64,000 bases of DNA from Paludisphaera rhizosphaerae (GTDB taxonomy: Bacteria; Planctomycetota; Planctomycetia; Isosphaerales; Isosphaeraceae). This document shows, one piece after another, positions 55,495 through 64,000 of the stretch (its first letter is position 1; each line of letters starts with the position of its first letter). The notes under the pieces are model-generated. The model saw nothing but the letters and a program-made list of their open reading frames with translations. It searched no databases and was not told where the DNA came from. Location of the stretch: NCBI RefSeq assembly GCF_011065895.1, contig NZ_JAALCR010000002.1, positions 372,001-436,000 on the forward strand, given 5' to 3'. A program made the position numbers and the translations under genes.

Positions 55495-58257
55495 GTGCCG
55501 CCAAAGTCCTCTCCCAAGTCCGAATCCCCCGACGGCGACGCTCCCAAGCCCAAGGCGGCCAAGGCGAAAGCCGCCCCGAAGGCCAAGGCCGCTCCCAAGG
55601 CCAAGGCCGCTCCCAAGAAGGCTGCTGCGCCGAAGGGCTCGAAGTCTGCGACCGGCAAGGGTGCGAAGTCAAAGACCGCCGAGGTCGACTACGGGACGCC
55701 GGGGACCGGCCCCTCGCTGGTGATCGTCGAGAGCCCCAAGAAAGCGAAGTCGATCAACAAGTTCCTGGGCTCGCGATACCTCGTCAAAGCCAGCATGGGC
55801 CACGTCCGCGACCTCCCCAAGCGGAAGCTCGGGCTGGACGTCGCCAACGGCTACGCCCCGTCGTACGAGGTCGTCCCCGCCAAGACGGAGACCATCGGCA
55901 CCCTGAAGCGAGACGCTTCCCGGGCCGACATCGTCTACCTGGCGACTGACCCTGACCGCGAGGGGGAAGCCATCGCCTGGCACCTCCAGCACGCCCTGGA
56001 ACTCCCCGACGAGCGGGTCCGCCGCGTGACCTTCCATGAGATCACCGAGCGAGCCGTGCGCGACGCGTTCGGCAAGGTCGGCCCGATCAACATGGACATG
56101 GTCAACGCCCAGCAAGCGCGCCGGTTCCTCGACCGCTTCGTGGGCTATCAGCTCAGCCCCCTGCTCTGGAAGAAGGTGGCCCGGAACCTGTCCGCGGGCC
56201 GCGTCCAGTCGGTCGCCACCCGGTTGATCGTCGACCGTGAGCGGGAGATCCGGGCGTTCGTCCAGGAAGAGTTCTGGCGGATCACCGCTACCGTCTCCCC
56301 CGTCGGCTCGACGAAGGAGGACGAGAAGTTCGAGGCAGGACTCGTCGACTTCGACGGCAAGAAGTTCGAGGCCACGAACGAGGCCGACGCCCAGAAGGTC
56401 CGCGACGTCCTGGCCTCCGAGACCTACGTCGTCTCGAAGGTTGAGGAAGCCGAGAAGCTCGACCGCGCCGACGCCCCGTTCAAAACGAGCACCCTGCAAC
56501 AGCAGGCGTCCGTCCGGCTGCGGTTCTCCGGCAAGAAGACGATGAAGATCGCCCAGGAGCTTTACGAGGGTATCGACGTCGACGGCTCCGGCCCGGTCGG
56601 TCTCATCACCTACATGAGAACGGACAGTCTGCGGGTCTCGGATGAAGCCCTCACCAGCGTCCGCGACCTGATCAAGCACAACTTCGGCGATCGTTACCTA
56701 CCGGCCAAGCCCAACCGCTACGCCGCCGGCAAGAACGCCCAGGAGGCTCACGAGGCCATCCGGCCGACCGACCTGGCGTACTCGCCCGAGAAGATCGGTG
56801 CCCATCTCACCCACGACCAGCTTCGGTTGTACGAGATGATCTACCGCCGATTCGTCGCCAGCCAGATGACGCCGGCCGTGTTCACCGTGACGGATGTCGC
56901 CATCCAGGCTGGGCCGGGGCTCTTCAAGGCGCAGGGCAAGATCCTCCGGTTCGACGGCCACCGACGGATGTGGGCGTCGTCCGGCAAGCAGGAAGACGCG
57001 CTGCTGCCGCCGATCAACGTCGGCCAGACGCTCGACCTTCAGGACCTGGCCGCAACCCAGCACTTCACCCAGCCGCCGCCGCGATACAGCGAAGCGACGC
57101 TCATCAAGGCCCTGGAAAAAGAGAACATCGGCCGACCTTCGACCTACGCCCCGATCATCCAGACGATCCAGGATCGGAAGTACGTCGAGCATAAGGATCG
57201 CCGGTTTTTCGCGACCGAGCTGGGGATGGTGGTGACCGACGTCCTGGTCAAGCACTTCCCCAAGATCCTCGACCTGAAGTTCACCGGTCACATGGAGGAC
57301 GAGCTCGACGACATCGCGACCGCCAAGGAGGACATGGTCAAGGTCCTGGACGAGTTCTACTACCCGTTCCAGGACGCCCTCAAGGCGGCCGAGACCCAGA
57401 TGGAGCGGGTGCAGATCGCGACCGACGAGGTCTGCCACGTCTGCGGCGCCCCGATGGTCATGAAGTTCGGCCGCACCGGCGAGTTCCTCGGCTGCTCCAA
57501 GTACCCCGACTGCAAGGCGACCCGCCCCATCGGCGGCGCACCTCGCGCCGAGGCCGTCGAGAGCGGCCACGACTGCCCGAAGTGCGGCAAACCGCTGATG
57601 ATCCGCGAAAACAAGAAGGGCGAGAAGTTCCTCTCGTGCTCGGGCTATCCCGAGTGCAAGGAGTCGTTCGACATCGACGACCAGGGGAACCCCGTCCGCA
57701 AGGTCGTGGAGACCGAGCACGTCTGCGAGAAGTGCGGCAAACCGATGGCGCTTCGGAACGGCCGTCGCGGCCCCTTCCTCGGCTGCACCGGCTATCCCAA
57801 GTGCCGCAACATCGTGGCCGTCGACGCTGAGGGAAACCCGCTGCCGACCATCAAGATCGACCTCAAGTGCGAGAAGTGCGGCAAGCCGCTGGCCGTCCGC
57901 CAGGGCAAGCGTGGGGCGTTCCTGGGCTGCACCGGCTACCCCAAGTGCCGGAACGCCGTCCCGGTTCCCGATGAGCTGAAGGACGAGGTCGCCAAGATGG
58001 CCCCGCCCCCGGCCGCGGCGGCCGCCAAGGGCCCCGACTTCAAGTCGCTTGAGATCGACGAGACCTGCGAGGATTGCGGCGGTCCGATGATTCCTCGCAA
58101 GGGTCGTCGCGGCTACTTCCTCGGTTGCGCCAAGTACCCCAAGTGCAAGGGGACCAAAGAGCCCAGCCCCGAGACGCTGGAGAAGATCAACGCCGCCGTG
58201 GCTGCCGCGGAATCGGCGGAGTCTTCGGAATCGGCAGAGGTCGCCGCGACGGAGTGA
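55495..58257 (+). CDS. topA: DNA topoisomerase I with histone-H1-like N-terminal tail
   Basis: 920 residues. Residues 1-65 form a Lys/Ala/Pro-rich tail with repeated AAPKAK units. The Toprim domain follows (SLVIVESPKKAKSINKFLG, then TDPDREGEAIAWHL). The catalytic Tyr is in ITYMRTDSLR, and the type IA core ends near residue 640. Five four-Cys zinc ribbons follow (CHVCGAP, CPKCGKP, CEKCGKP, CEKCGKP, CEDCGGP). E. coli TopA has three, so the C-terminus is extended. It relaxes negative supercoils. The start is GTG at 55495 with an AGGA site; the tail is in frame with the core and no stop intervenes. Confidence 0.97.
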   Translation: MPPKSSPKSESPDGDAPKPKAAKAKAAPKAKAAPKAKAAPKKAAAPKGSKSATGKGAKSKTAEVDYGTPGTGPSLVIVESPKKAKSINKFLGSRYLVKASMGHVRDLPKRKLGLDVANGYAPSYEVVPAKTETIGTLKRDASRADIVYLATDPDREGEAIAWHLQHALELPDERVRRVTFHEITERAVRDAFGKVGPINMDMVNAQQARRFLDRFVGYQLSPLLWKKVARNLSAGRVQSVATRLIVDREREIRAFVQEEFWRITATVSPVGSTKEDEKFEAGLVDFDGKKFEATNEADAQKVRDVLASETYVVSKVEEAEKLDRADAPFKTSTLQQQASVRLRFSGKKTMKIAQELYEGIDVDGSGPVGLITYMRTDSLRVSDEALTSVRDLIKHNFGDRYLPAKPNRYAAGKNAQEAHEAIRPTDLAYSPEKIGAHLTHDQLRLYEMIYRRFVASQMTPAVFTVTDVAIQAGPGLFKAQGKILRFDGHRRMWASSGKQEDALLPPINVGQTLDLQDLAATQHFTQPPPRYSEATLIKALEKENIGRPSTYAPIIQTIQDRKYVEHKDRRFFATELGMVVTDVLVKHFPKILDLKFTGHMEDELDDIATAKEDMVKVLDEFYYPFQDALKAAETQMERVQIATDEVCHVCGAPMVMKFGRTGEFLGCSKYPDCKATRPIGGAPRAEAVESGHDCPKCGKPLMIRENKKGEKFLSCSGYPECKESFDIDDQGNPVRKVVETEHVCEKCGKPMALRNGRRGPFLGCTGYPKCRNIVAVDAEGNPLPTIKIDLKCEKCGKPLAVRQGKRGAFLGCTGYPKCRNAVPVPDELKDEVAKMAPPPAAAAAKGPDFKSLEIDETCEDCGGPMIPRKGRRGYFLGCAKYPKCKGTKEPSPETLEKINAAVAAAESAESSESAEVAATE
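55561..55614 (+). repeat. 18-base tandem repeat inside topA
   Basis: Three units of 18 bases encode the AAPKAK-type tail. 55579-55596 and 55597-55614 are identical and 55561-55578 differs at a few positions. Tandem copies like these can change number by slippage and alter the tail length. Confidence 0.8.
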
Positions 58258-58270
58258 TCCGCCGCGGCAC

Positions 58271-58678
58271 TTACACGTCGGCGGCCGAGGGTTTCGGCCG
58301 ACCGACGATCATCGCGTAAGCCGTTGCATAGGTCCGACAGTGGGCGATCGTCACCAGGACGTCGCCCACGTTCTTACGCCGGACGACCTCCTTCGCACGC
58401 CCCCCGACCAGCACTCGCACGCCGCCGCCGGAGGCGCTCCGGATCTCCAGATCAGTCCAGCCGAAGCTCTGTTCCGGCCTCTGGCCGAGGGCTTTGAAAA
58501 CGGCCTGCTTCCCAGCCCACAAACCCGCGAAGTGCTCGATGACGTGCCGTTTCCCCTGGCACGCGCGAATCTCGCGCTCGGTGAAGACCCGCCCCAGGAA
58601 CAACTCCCCGTGCCGCTCGATCATGCCGCCGATGCGGGGACACTCCACGATGTCTGTTCCAATCCCCAGGATCTCCAT
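58271..58678 (-). CDS. acpS: Holo-[acyl-carrier-protein] synthase
   Basis: 135 residues, standard AcpS length. It moves 4'-phosphopantetheine from CoA to apo-ACP. The first motif ILGIGTDIVEC carries the metal-binding Asp. The second, HFAGLWAGKQAVFKALG, is well aligned with the family's WAxKEAxxKAL, but the metal-binding Glu of KEA is Gln here (KQA). The rest, including the C-terminal IAHCRTYATAYAMI, is normal. Its end lies 13 bases from the convergent topA. Confidence 0.93.
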   Translation of the reverse strand: MEILGIGTDIVECPRIGGMIERHGELFLGRVFTEREIRACQGKRHVIEHFAGLWAGKQAVFKALGQRPEQSFGWTDLEIRSASGGGVRVLVGGRAKEVVRRKNVGDVLVTIAHCRTYATAYAMIVGRPKPSAADV

Positions 58679-58878
58679 CCCCGCCGGCCTCCTGCATCTT
58701 GCTGATAGGTCAATCGCACCAGTCTAACGGGGCGAACCTCAAACGAGGAGGATGTGACCGATTGCAAGGCCTGCGCCCGCTTCCAGGCCTGAAATCCGAT
58801 CGCTCGGAAGTGAAGGCTCCGGTATACTTGGAGATCGCCTCCCGACCCTGTTCCGCCCCTTCCGAAGCAAGGAACGCG

Positions 58879-61173
58879 ATGGATCTGCTCGCCGACCTGA
58901 CGCCGCCCCAGCGAGAGGCCGCGACGCACGTGAACGGCCCTCTCCTCGTCCTGGCCGGAGCCGGTTCGGGGAAGACCCGCGTCATCACTCGGCGGGTCGC
59001 CTACCTGCTGCGTCAGGGAATCCCCGCCCACAACATCCTCGCGCTCACGTTCACCAACAAAGCGGCCGGCGAGATGCGGGAACGCATCGAGGCCATCGTC
59101 CCCGGCGCGAAGGTCTGGGTCGGCACCTTCCACGGTTTCTGCGCCCGACTTCTCAGAACTCACGGCTCGCTTGTCGGCCTGGACGCCTCGTTCACGATCT
59201 ACGATCAGGCCGATCGACTGCGCACCGTCCGAGACGTGCTCGACGCCATGGGCGTCGAGGAACCTCCGATCACCCCCGAGAAGATCGAGGCCGCCATCAG
59301 CCGGGCCAAGAACGACCTCGCGACGCCCAAGTCCCTGGCTCATCGCGCCCGGGACGACAGGGATCGTCTGGTCGCCAAGGTCTACGGCGCCTACGAGGAG
59401 CGGCTCAAGGCCGCCTCAGCCGTCGACTTCGACGATCTCCTCGTCCACGTCGTCAAGATCCTCAAGGAGCACCGCGACGTCCGCGCTGAGCTCGACGCCC
59501 GTTATCGCTACGTCCTGGTCGACGAGTATCAGGACACCAACATGGCCCAGTACGCCATCGTTCGCGCCCTGTCCGTCGACCATCCCAACCTCTGCGTGAC
59601 CGGCGACCCTGACCAATCCATCTACGGCTGGCGCGGGGCGAACCTCTCGAACATCCTCGAATTCGAGAAGGACTACACGGCCGTCAAGGTTGTGAAGCTC
59701 GAACATAACTATCGAAGCACGAAGACCATCCTCGCGGTCGCCGACCACCTCATCCAGCACAACGTCAACCGCAAGCCCAAGGCTCTCATCACGGAGAACC
59801 CCAGCGGCGAGCCCGTCCAGGTCACCGTCTTCGCACGGGAGACCGAGGAGGCCGAGGGAGTCGCATCGAAGATCGCCTCTCTCGTCCGCGAAGGGACCTA
59901 CAACTACTCGGACGTTGCCGTCTTCTGCCGGATCACCGCCCTGACGCGGACCTTCGAGCAGGCCTTCCGGTCAGCCCGCATTCCGTACCAGATCGTCGGC
60001 GGGGTCTCGTTCTACGAGCGGCAAGAAGTCAAGGACGTCGTCTCTTACCTGAATCTGATCAACAACCCCAAGGATGATTTGGCGTTCAGCCGCGTGGTCA
60101 ACGTCCCCCCGCGAGGTCTTGGGAAAACCTCGTTCGAGCGACTCATCGCCTTCGCCCGCGACCACGAATTGAGCCTGCTCGACGCCTCCCGCCGGGCTCG
60201 GGAAGTCCCCGGCCTGAAGGAGAAGGCCATCCGCGCCTTCCTTGATTTCGTCGCTCTTTACGACGAGTTGGCTGCGCTTCGCGACCACCCGGCGGAGACG
60301 GTCATCCTCCAGACGATGGAGAAGACGGGTTACCGCCAGCACCTGAAGGAAGAATCGCGGGGAGAAGGCGAGGACCGGCTGGCGAACCTCGAAGAACTCA
60401 TCACCGCTGCCCGTGAGTTCGATCAGGAACACCCCGGCGCGACGATCCAGGACTTCCTCGCCGAGATCACCCTCGCGTCACCCGTCGACCGCTGGGACCA
60501 GCAGACCGGCGCCGTCACCTTGATGACCCTGCACGCCGCCAAGGGGCTCGAATTCCCGGTCGTCTTCATCATCGGGCTTGAGGAAGGTCTGCTCCCGCAC
60601 AGCCGGGCCTTCGAGAATCCCAACGAGCTTGAAGAGGAGCGCCGGCTCTTCTTCGTCGGAATCACGCGAGCCCGTCGCGAGCTCTACATCAGCCGCTGTC
60701 GCATCCGAACGTTTCGAGGCCAGCAGCAAGCCACGGCGCAGTCGCGGTTCCTCATGGAGTTGCCCGAAGACTTCCTGACCTTCGACGATCGGTCGGGCGT
60801 CGCTTCCGGCGATTCGCGCTGGAGCCGTCCCTCGCACAACGCCTATTCAAACTATCCACCCCGGCGCCCCCAGCCGCCTCGAGCCGCGACCCCCGCGCCG
60901 AGCGGGTTCCGGCTCACGACGGCCGCCCAACTCGCTGGTGGTCCGGCCGCCGCCGGAGGCGGGGCTGCGGCCGCTCCGGGAAACCTCGACGCCTTCCGTC
61001 CTGGAACGTCCGTCCTTCATCCGGAGTACGGCCTGGGTCGAATCGTCGCCATCGAAGGAGCCGGCCCGAACCGAAAGGGGCGGGTTGCGTTCACCGTGGC
61101 CGGCGAGCGGACGTTCGTGTTGGCCAAGTCGCCTCTGAAGGTCGTCGGCAAGACCGGCGGAAGCCCGCGGTGA
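58879..61173 (+). CDS. UvrD/PcrA-type DNA helicase
   Basis: 764 residues, superfamily 1A helicase. Motif I is [12 protein letters not shown], motif Ia [13 protein letters not shown], motif [11 protein letters not shown], motif [17 protein letters not shown], motif IV EHNYRST, and motifs [18 protein letters not shown] and [11 protein letters not shown]. The C-terminal ~70 residues, [14 protein letters not shown] and so on, match the Tudor-like domain of PcrA that contacts RNA polymerase. It acts in nucleotide excision and mismatch repair. Start ATG at 58879 with AAGGA. The longer upstream frame is Ser/Arg-rich and not homologous. A TATACT on the plus strand near 58823 is a possible -10. Confidence 0.96.
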   Translation: MDLLADLTPPQREAATHVNGPLLVLAGAGSGKTRVITRRVAYLLRQGIPAHNILALTFTNKAAGEMRERIEAIVPGAKVWVGTFHGFCARLLRTHGSLVGLDASFTIYDQADRLRTVRDVLDAMGVEEPPITPEKIEAAISRAKNDLATPKSLAHRARDDRDRLVAKVYGAYEERLKAASAVDFDDLLVHVVKILKEHRDVRAELDARYRYVLVDEYQDTNMAQYAIVRALSVDHPNLCVTGDPDQSIYGWRGANLSNILEFEKDYTAVKVVKLEHNYRSTKTILAVADHLIQHNVNRKPKALITENPSGEPVQVTVFARETEEAEGVASKIASLVREGTYNYSDVAVFCRITALTRTFEQAFRSARIPYQIVGGVSFYERQEVKDVVSYLNLINNPKDDLAFSRVVNVPPRGLGKTSFERLIAFARDHELSLLDASRRAREVPGLKEKAIRAFLDFVALYDELAALRDHPAETVILQTMEKTGYRQHLKEESRGEGEDRLANLEELITAAREFDQEHPGATIQDFLAEITLASPVDRWDQQTGAVTLMTLHAAKGLEFPVVFIIGLEEGLLPHSRAFENPNELEEERRLFFVGITRARRELYISRCRIRTFRGQQQATAQSRFLMELPEDFLTFDDRSGVASGDSRWSRPSHNAYSNYPPRRPQPPRAATPAPSGFRLTTAAQLAGGPAAAGGGAAAAPGNLDAFRPGTSVLHPEYGLGRIVAIEGAGPNRKGRVAFTVAGERTFVLAKSPLKVVGKTGGSPR

Positions 61174-61186
61174 GAAGCCGAATATC

Positions 61187-61945
61187 ATGAGCAACTCCAA
61201 ACCCGCGTCACATCATCGCCGGCCCCCTCGACTGGGTGTGAACATCGACCACGTCGCCACGCTTCGACAGGCGAGGCGAGGCATCGAGCCGGATCCGGTT
61301 TGGGCCGCCGTCGCCTGCGAGATCGGCGGCGCGGACGGGATCACCGTTCACCTTCGGGAAGACCGGCGGCACATCCAGGATCGCGACGTCCGAGTCCTTC
61401 GGGAAACCGTCCAGATCGACCTGAATCTCGAGCTCTCGATCGAGCCCGAGATGGTGGCGATCGCACTAGCGCTGCGACCCGATCAGGTGACTCTCGTCCC
61501 GGAAAGGCGCGAGGAGGTCACCACCGAAGGCGGTCTCGCGGTTTCGCCGCGGCTCAAGGTCGTCGGCGAAGCCGTCGCACGGCTCCGCGACGCTGGAATT
61601 CGCGTCTCAGCCTTCCTGGATCCAGACCCGTCGGAGATCGACGCCTCCGTCAAGCTCGGTGTGGAGGCGATCGAACTGCACACGGGACGATACGCTGAGG
61701 CCCGTGAGGGTCGCGACCGCGACGCCGAACTTGAAGCGCTCCGCAGCGCTGGGGTTCGCATAATTTCCGCGGGAGTCGGCCTGCACGCGGGCCACGGTTT
61801 AAACTACCGAAACGTGGGTGACGTGGCCGCGATTCCCGAGATGGCCGAGCTTAACATCGGCCACGCGATCGTCTGCCGAGCCGTCTTCGTCGGGCTTGAG
61901 AAGGCGGTGCGTGAGATGAAAGAATGCATCACAAGGGTCTGGTGA
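61187..61945 (+). CDS. pdxJ: Pyridoxine 5'-phosphate synthase
   Basis: 252 residues, normal for PdxJ. It condenses 1-deoxyxylulose 5-phosphate with 3-amino-2-oxopropyl phosphate to pyridoxine 5'-phosphate. Signatures are [54 protein letters not shown] and [15 protein letters not shown]. It starts 13 bases after the helicase stop and probably shares its transcript. No pdxA is in the window. Confidence 0.97.
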   Translation: MSNSKPASHHRRPPRLGVNIDHVATLRQARRGIEPDPVWAAVACEIGGADGITVHLREDRRHIQDRDVRVLRETVQIDLNLELSIEPEMVAIALALRPDQVTLVPERREEVTTEGGLAVSPRLKVVGEAVARLRDAGIRVSAFLDPDPSEIDASVKLGVEAIELHTGRYAEAREGRDRDAELEALRSAGVRIISAGVGLHAGHGLNYRNVGDVAAIPEMAELNIGHAIVCRAVFVGLEKAVREMKECITRVW

Positions 61946-62141
61946 GCGGCCCGCTCATGTGTAACATCTTGTAAAGCAGGCTCGCGGCTCTTCCCTCAGG
62001 GGCGGCCGCAACCTAATATATTGATCACTGGGATGCGGCGCTGCATCCTTCGCATGGTGTCATGATTCCGCAAGAGATCGTCGCAGATGCTTATGTATAG
62101 GCGACGAGATCCAAGCCGACCGATGTCTGGGTGTTCCTCTC

Positions 62142-63035
62142 ATGGCGAGTAAGGGAAACAAGTTCGCCGGCTGCACCGTGGCCCTGGCGACCCCGTTCAA
62201 GGATGGCGAGGTCGACGAGCCCGCACTGCGGGGCTGGGTCGAGTGGCAGATCGAGCAAGGAACGCCGATTCTCAGCCCTGTGGGGACGACCGGCGAGGCG
62301 CCGACGCTCTCTCATCTTGAGCACGAACGCGTCATCGCGATCGTGGTGGAGACGGCGGCCGGTCGCGCGAAGGTGATGGCCGGCACGGGATCGAACTCGA
62401 CGGCTGAGGCGATCCGGTTGACCAAGTTCGCAGCTCGGGCCGGTGCCGACGGCGCCCTGATGGTCGCTCCCTACTATAACCGTCCCAGCCAGGAAGGGAT
62501 GTATCGTCACTTCGCGACCGTCGCCGAGGCGGTTGATTTGCCGATCATCCTTTACAACATCCCTGCTCGGACCGGGCGAAACATGGAGCCTGAGACGATC
62601 GAACGGCTGGCGAGTCTCGACACGATCGTCGCGATCAAGGAAGCCGCCGGCTCGCTCGACCAGGTCAGCGACATCCTCGCTCGCACCAACCTCACCGTCC
62701 TCTCGGGGGATGACAGCCTGACGTTGCCGATGATGGCCGTCGGAGCCGAAGGGGTTGTGTCGGTGGCCGCCAACATCGTCCCCCGCGACGTCCGCGGGTT
62801 GATCGACGACTTCAACACCGGCGACGCCAAGGCTGCCCGCGAGCGACACGCTCGGTTGTTCCCGCTCTGTCGCGACCTTCTCGGACTGGCCCCGAATCCC
62901 GTTCCCCTGAAGTCGGCTCTGGCTCTGCTGGGCCGCGGCAACGGCGAGATCCGCCTGCCGCTCTGCCCGCTGAACGAAGTCGAGTCCGGAAAGCTCTCAC
63001 GAGCTCTCGCCCGTTACGGCCTGATTCAAGCTTGA
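62142..63035 (+). CDS. dapA: 4-hydroxy-tetrahydrodipicolinate synthase
   Basis: 297 residues. It condenses pyruvate with aspartate semialdehyde, the first step to diaminopimelate and lysine. The family core is intact: [31 protein letters not shown] with the catalytic Tyr, and VAIKEAAGS with the Schiff-base Lys near residue 166. The ATG at 62142 gives a normal N-terminus. The 196 bases before it contain an AT-rich patch (around 62011-62025) that may hold a promoter. No riboswitch fold that I can recognise is present. Confidence 0.96.
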   Translation: MASKGNKFAGCTVALATPFKDGEVDEPALRGWVEWQIEQGTPILSPVGTTGEAPTLSHLEHERVIAIVVETAAGRAKVMAGTGSNSTAEAIRLTKFAARAGADGALMVAPYYNRPSQEGMYRHFATVAEAVDLPIILYNIPARTGRNMEPETIERLASLDTIVAIKEAAGSLDQVSDILARTNLTVLSGDDSLTLPMMAVGAEGVVSVAANIVPRDVRGLIDDFNTGDAKAARERHARLFPLCRDLLGLAPNPVPLKSALALLGRGNGEIRLPLCPLNEVESGKLSRALARYGLIQA

Positions 63036-63382
63036 AGCCCAGCGCGAAGGATTGTTTCGCCTGCTCCCACGCTCCGCTCGTTTCGACGCAGAAAGATCGG
63101 ATCCTCCTTGAGACGTTTCTGAAGATCTGATTCCCGTTCCCGCTCTTCCATCGACCGTCGCAGACCTTCCTGCTCCCGAAGCCTCGAATTCTCCTCGAGG
63201 CCTGACCTGCAAACTCATCAATAATTCGCACCCTAGACGCCGTGGCCTCCCGGACCTCCCCGGAAGGCCCCGGCGAGTTCCCTCGCTGTTCTTTGTCCGA
63301 ATTCTTTAGTTGAAGAAGTCAGTCTAAGGCCGCTCGGCCCAGAGGACGCTTCTGAATCTCCCCCCTTCCTAAGGAAACTGGC
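63036..63382. other. Intergenic stretch between dapA and the ArsR-type gene
   Basis: About 350 bases without a convincing gene. The frames on the minus strand are Arg/Ser-rich shadows of dapA. A small hairpin, GCCTCGA (63181-63187) with TCGAGGC (63195-63201), is present. The last 100 bases are more AT-rich, as expected for the promoter of the regulator gene, but no clear -35/-10 pair can be given. Confidence 0.6.
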
Positions 63383-63796
63383 ATGGCCCGAAAGTCGACG
63401 GCGTCGAACGCCAATGGAACCGTGAAGGTCGAAGAGGCCGCTCCGGAGGTCTCCGATCAGTCCATCCGCGAGCTGGCTCAGGTCTTCAAGCTCTTGAGCG
63501 ACGAGACCCGGCTGCGGATCCTCTTCTACCTGGCCCTCTCTGAGGACGGCGAGCTGCACGTCACCGAGCTTTGCAATCGGCTGGGTCAGAGCCAGCCGGC
63601 GGTCAGCCACCATCTCGCGCTGCTGCGGGTTTCGAGCCTGATCGAGTCTCGCCGCGAGGGGAAGCACAACTACTACAGCGTGCGGACCGAGCACTTCGGC
63701 GAGCTCTTGCTGAGCCTTTTCGCCGCCGCCGGCGAGACGCCCAAGAACAAGAAGTACCGGTTCCACGATTTCGTGCTGAACTACACCGGCGCCTGA
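63383..63796 (+). CDS. ArsR-family winged-helix transcriptional regulator
   Basis: 137 residues. The ~26-residue N-terminal tail is followed by the winged-helix core: LAQVFKLLSDETRLRILFYLAL, HVTELCNRLGQSQPAVSHHLALLRVSSLI with the recognition helix, and RREGKHNYYSV as the wing. The metal-binding ELCVCDL box of ArsR/SmtB is reduced to one Cys, so it is unlikely to sense arsenite through it. A different signal is expected. Good AAGGA site before the ATG. No target is seen in the window; the following gene is cut off. Confidence 0.92.
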   Translation: MARKSTASNANGTVKVEEAAPEVSDQSIRELAQVFKLLSDETRLRILFYLALSEDGELHVTELCNRLGQSQPAVSHHLALLRVSSLIESRREGKHNYYSVRTEHFGELLLSLFAAAGETPKNKKYRFHDFVLNYTGA

Positions 63797-63913
63797 TCAC
63801 GGAACGCCGCGCCGATCGTTCGGGGGGCGGCCTCTCCCGCCCCCGTCGAGCCGAGTTTCCCCCTCGGCCGGGTCGCATCGCCAGAGTCCCATCGAGAATC
63901 GGGACCTGCGCTG

Positions 63914-64000
63914 ATGGTTCGCCTTGACCCCCTTCGACCTTCCGACCAAAATGCCGCGTCGGCTCGCTGGAAACGGCGGCGCCCGCGGGAGCGCGCGGGC
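63914..64000 (+). CDS. Start of an unidentified open frame (3' truncated by window edge)
   Basis: An ATG opens a frame that stays open to the right edge (29 codons). The start is MVRLDPLRPSDQNAASARW, followed by very basic residues. It is too short to assign, and an Arg-rich artefact of GC-rich DNA is possible. No clear ribosome-binding site precedes it. Confidence 0.3.
   Translation, partial: MVRLDPLRPSDQNAASARWKRRRPRERAG

Noticed and set aside
53022-62054. Shared 12-mer GCATCCTTCGCA at 53022-53033 and 62043-62054
   Set aside because: Exact 12-base matches are expected by chance many times in a 64 kb window, and the flanks do not match.
62005-62141. Possible lysine riboswitch before dapA
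   Set aside because: The leader is too short for a lysine aptamer, and no matching helices or T-tract terminator could be drawn.

Overview
The window is GC-rich chromosomal DNA from a planctomycete, most likely of the Isosphaeraceae type (Paludisphaera/Singulisphaera-like). That placement is inferred from gene content. The markers are a DUF1549/DUF1553 cytochrome protein followed by a DUF1501 protein, an ECF sigma factor coupled to a FecR-LamG protein, tetrahydromethanopterin (H4MPT)-linked C1 genes, several secreted TIM-barrel, BNR and CBM9 proteins, and a broken member of a small planctomycete-type protein family. No phage, CRISPR array, rRNA or intact insertion sequence was seen. One tRNA, tRNA-Glu(CTC), is present with its own promoter and terminator.

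Layout. 0-8.2 kb: a gene tail, YjbQ, an envelope operon (GT4 glycosyltransferase, tandem-kinase protein, DUF1570 lipoprotein protease), then pterin carbinolamine dehydratase, panB and a GT39-like membrane glycosyltransferase on the minus strand. 8.4-13.3 kb: CBS protein, malQ, alpha/beta hydrolase, tRNA-Glu, and a DUF2325 protein. 13.4-17.9 kb: ECF sigma factor, FecR-LamG protein and a GH78 alpha-rhamnosidase. 18-20.3 kb: rsfS and argS. 20.3-25.8 kb: a tightly overlapping ethanolamine operon (YVTN/cytochrome c protein, eutB, permease, eutC). 25.8-29.2 kb: an H4MPT C1 module (ATP-grasp protein, small secreted CxxC protein, fae, mtdB). 29.2-38 kb: a MITE-like element, an SMP-30 lactonase, a small orphan, YqeY, the PSCyt/DUF1501/CBM9 set, a DEAD-box helicase and the pseudogene. 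38.2-47.3 kb: hydroxypyruvate isomerase, a secreted nucleoside hydrolase with a complete ribose-type ABC transporter, an MFS transporter, a BNR sialidase-like protein and a Tat-secreted TIM-barrel protein. 47.4-53.3 kb: der, a small membrane protein, a GH57-like protein lacking its catalytic residues, a GT-B/DUF4912 fusion and a 0.8 kb non-coding stretch. 53.4-64 kb: a PpiD-like chaperone, topA with a histone-H1-like tail, acpS, pcrA/uvrD, pdxJ, dapA, an ArsR-type regulator and the start of one more frame.

How the genes work together. Three units form coherent pathways. EutBC with a permease gives uptake and cleavage of ethanolamine. Fae and MtdB give capture and oxidation of formaldehyde on H4MPT. 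The exported nucleoside hydrolase with the ABC importer gives nucleoside-ribose scavenging. The rest is a mixture of housekeeping genes and secreted polysaccharide-degrading functions. Neighbouring convergent genes are often only 3-13 bases apart or overlap, so the region is compact. The least explained parts are the tandem-kinase operon, the GH57-like pseudoenzyme beside the GT/DUF4912 fusion, and the MITE-like element that supplies a stop codon to a neighbouring gene.
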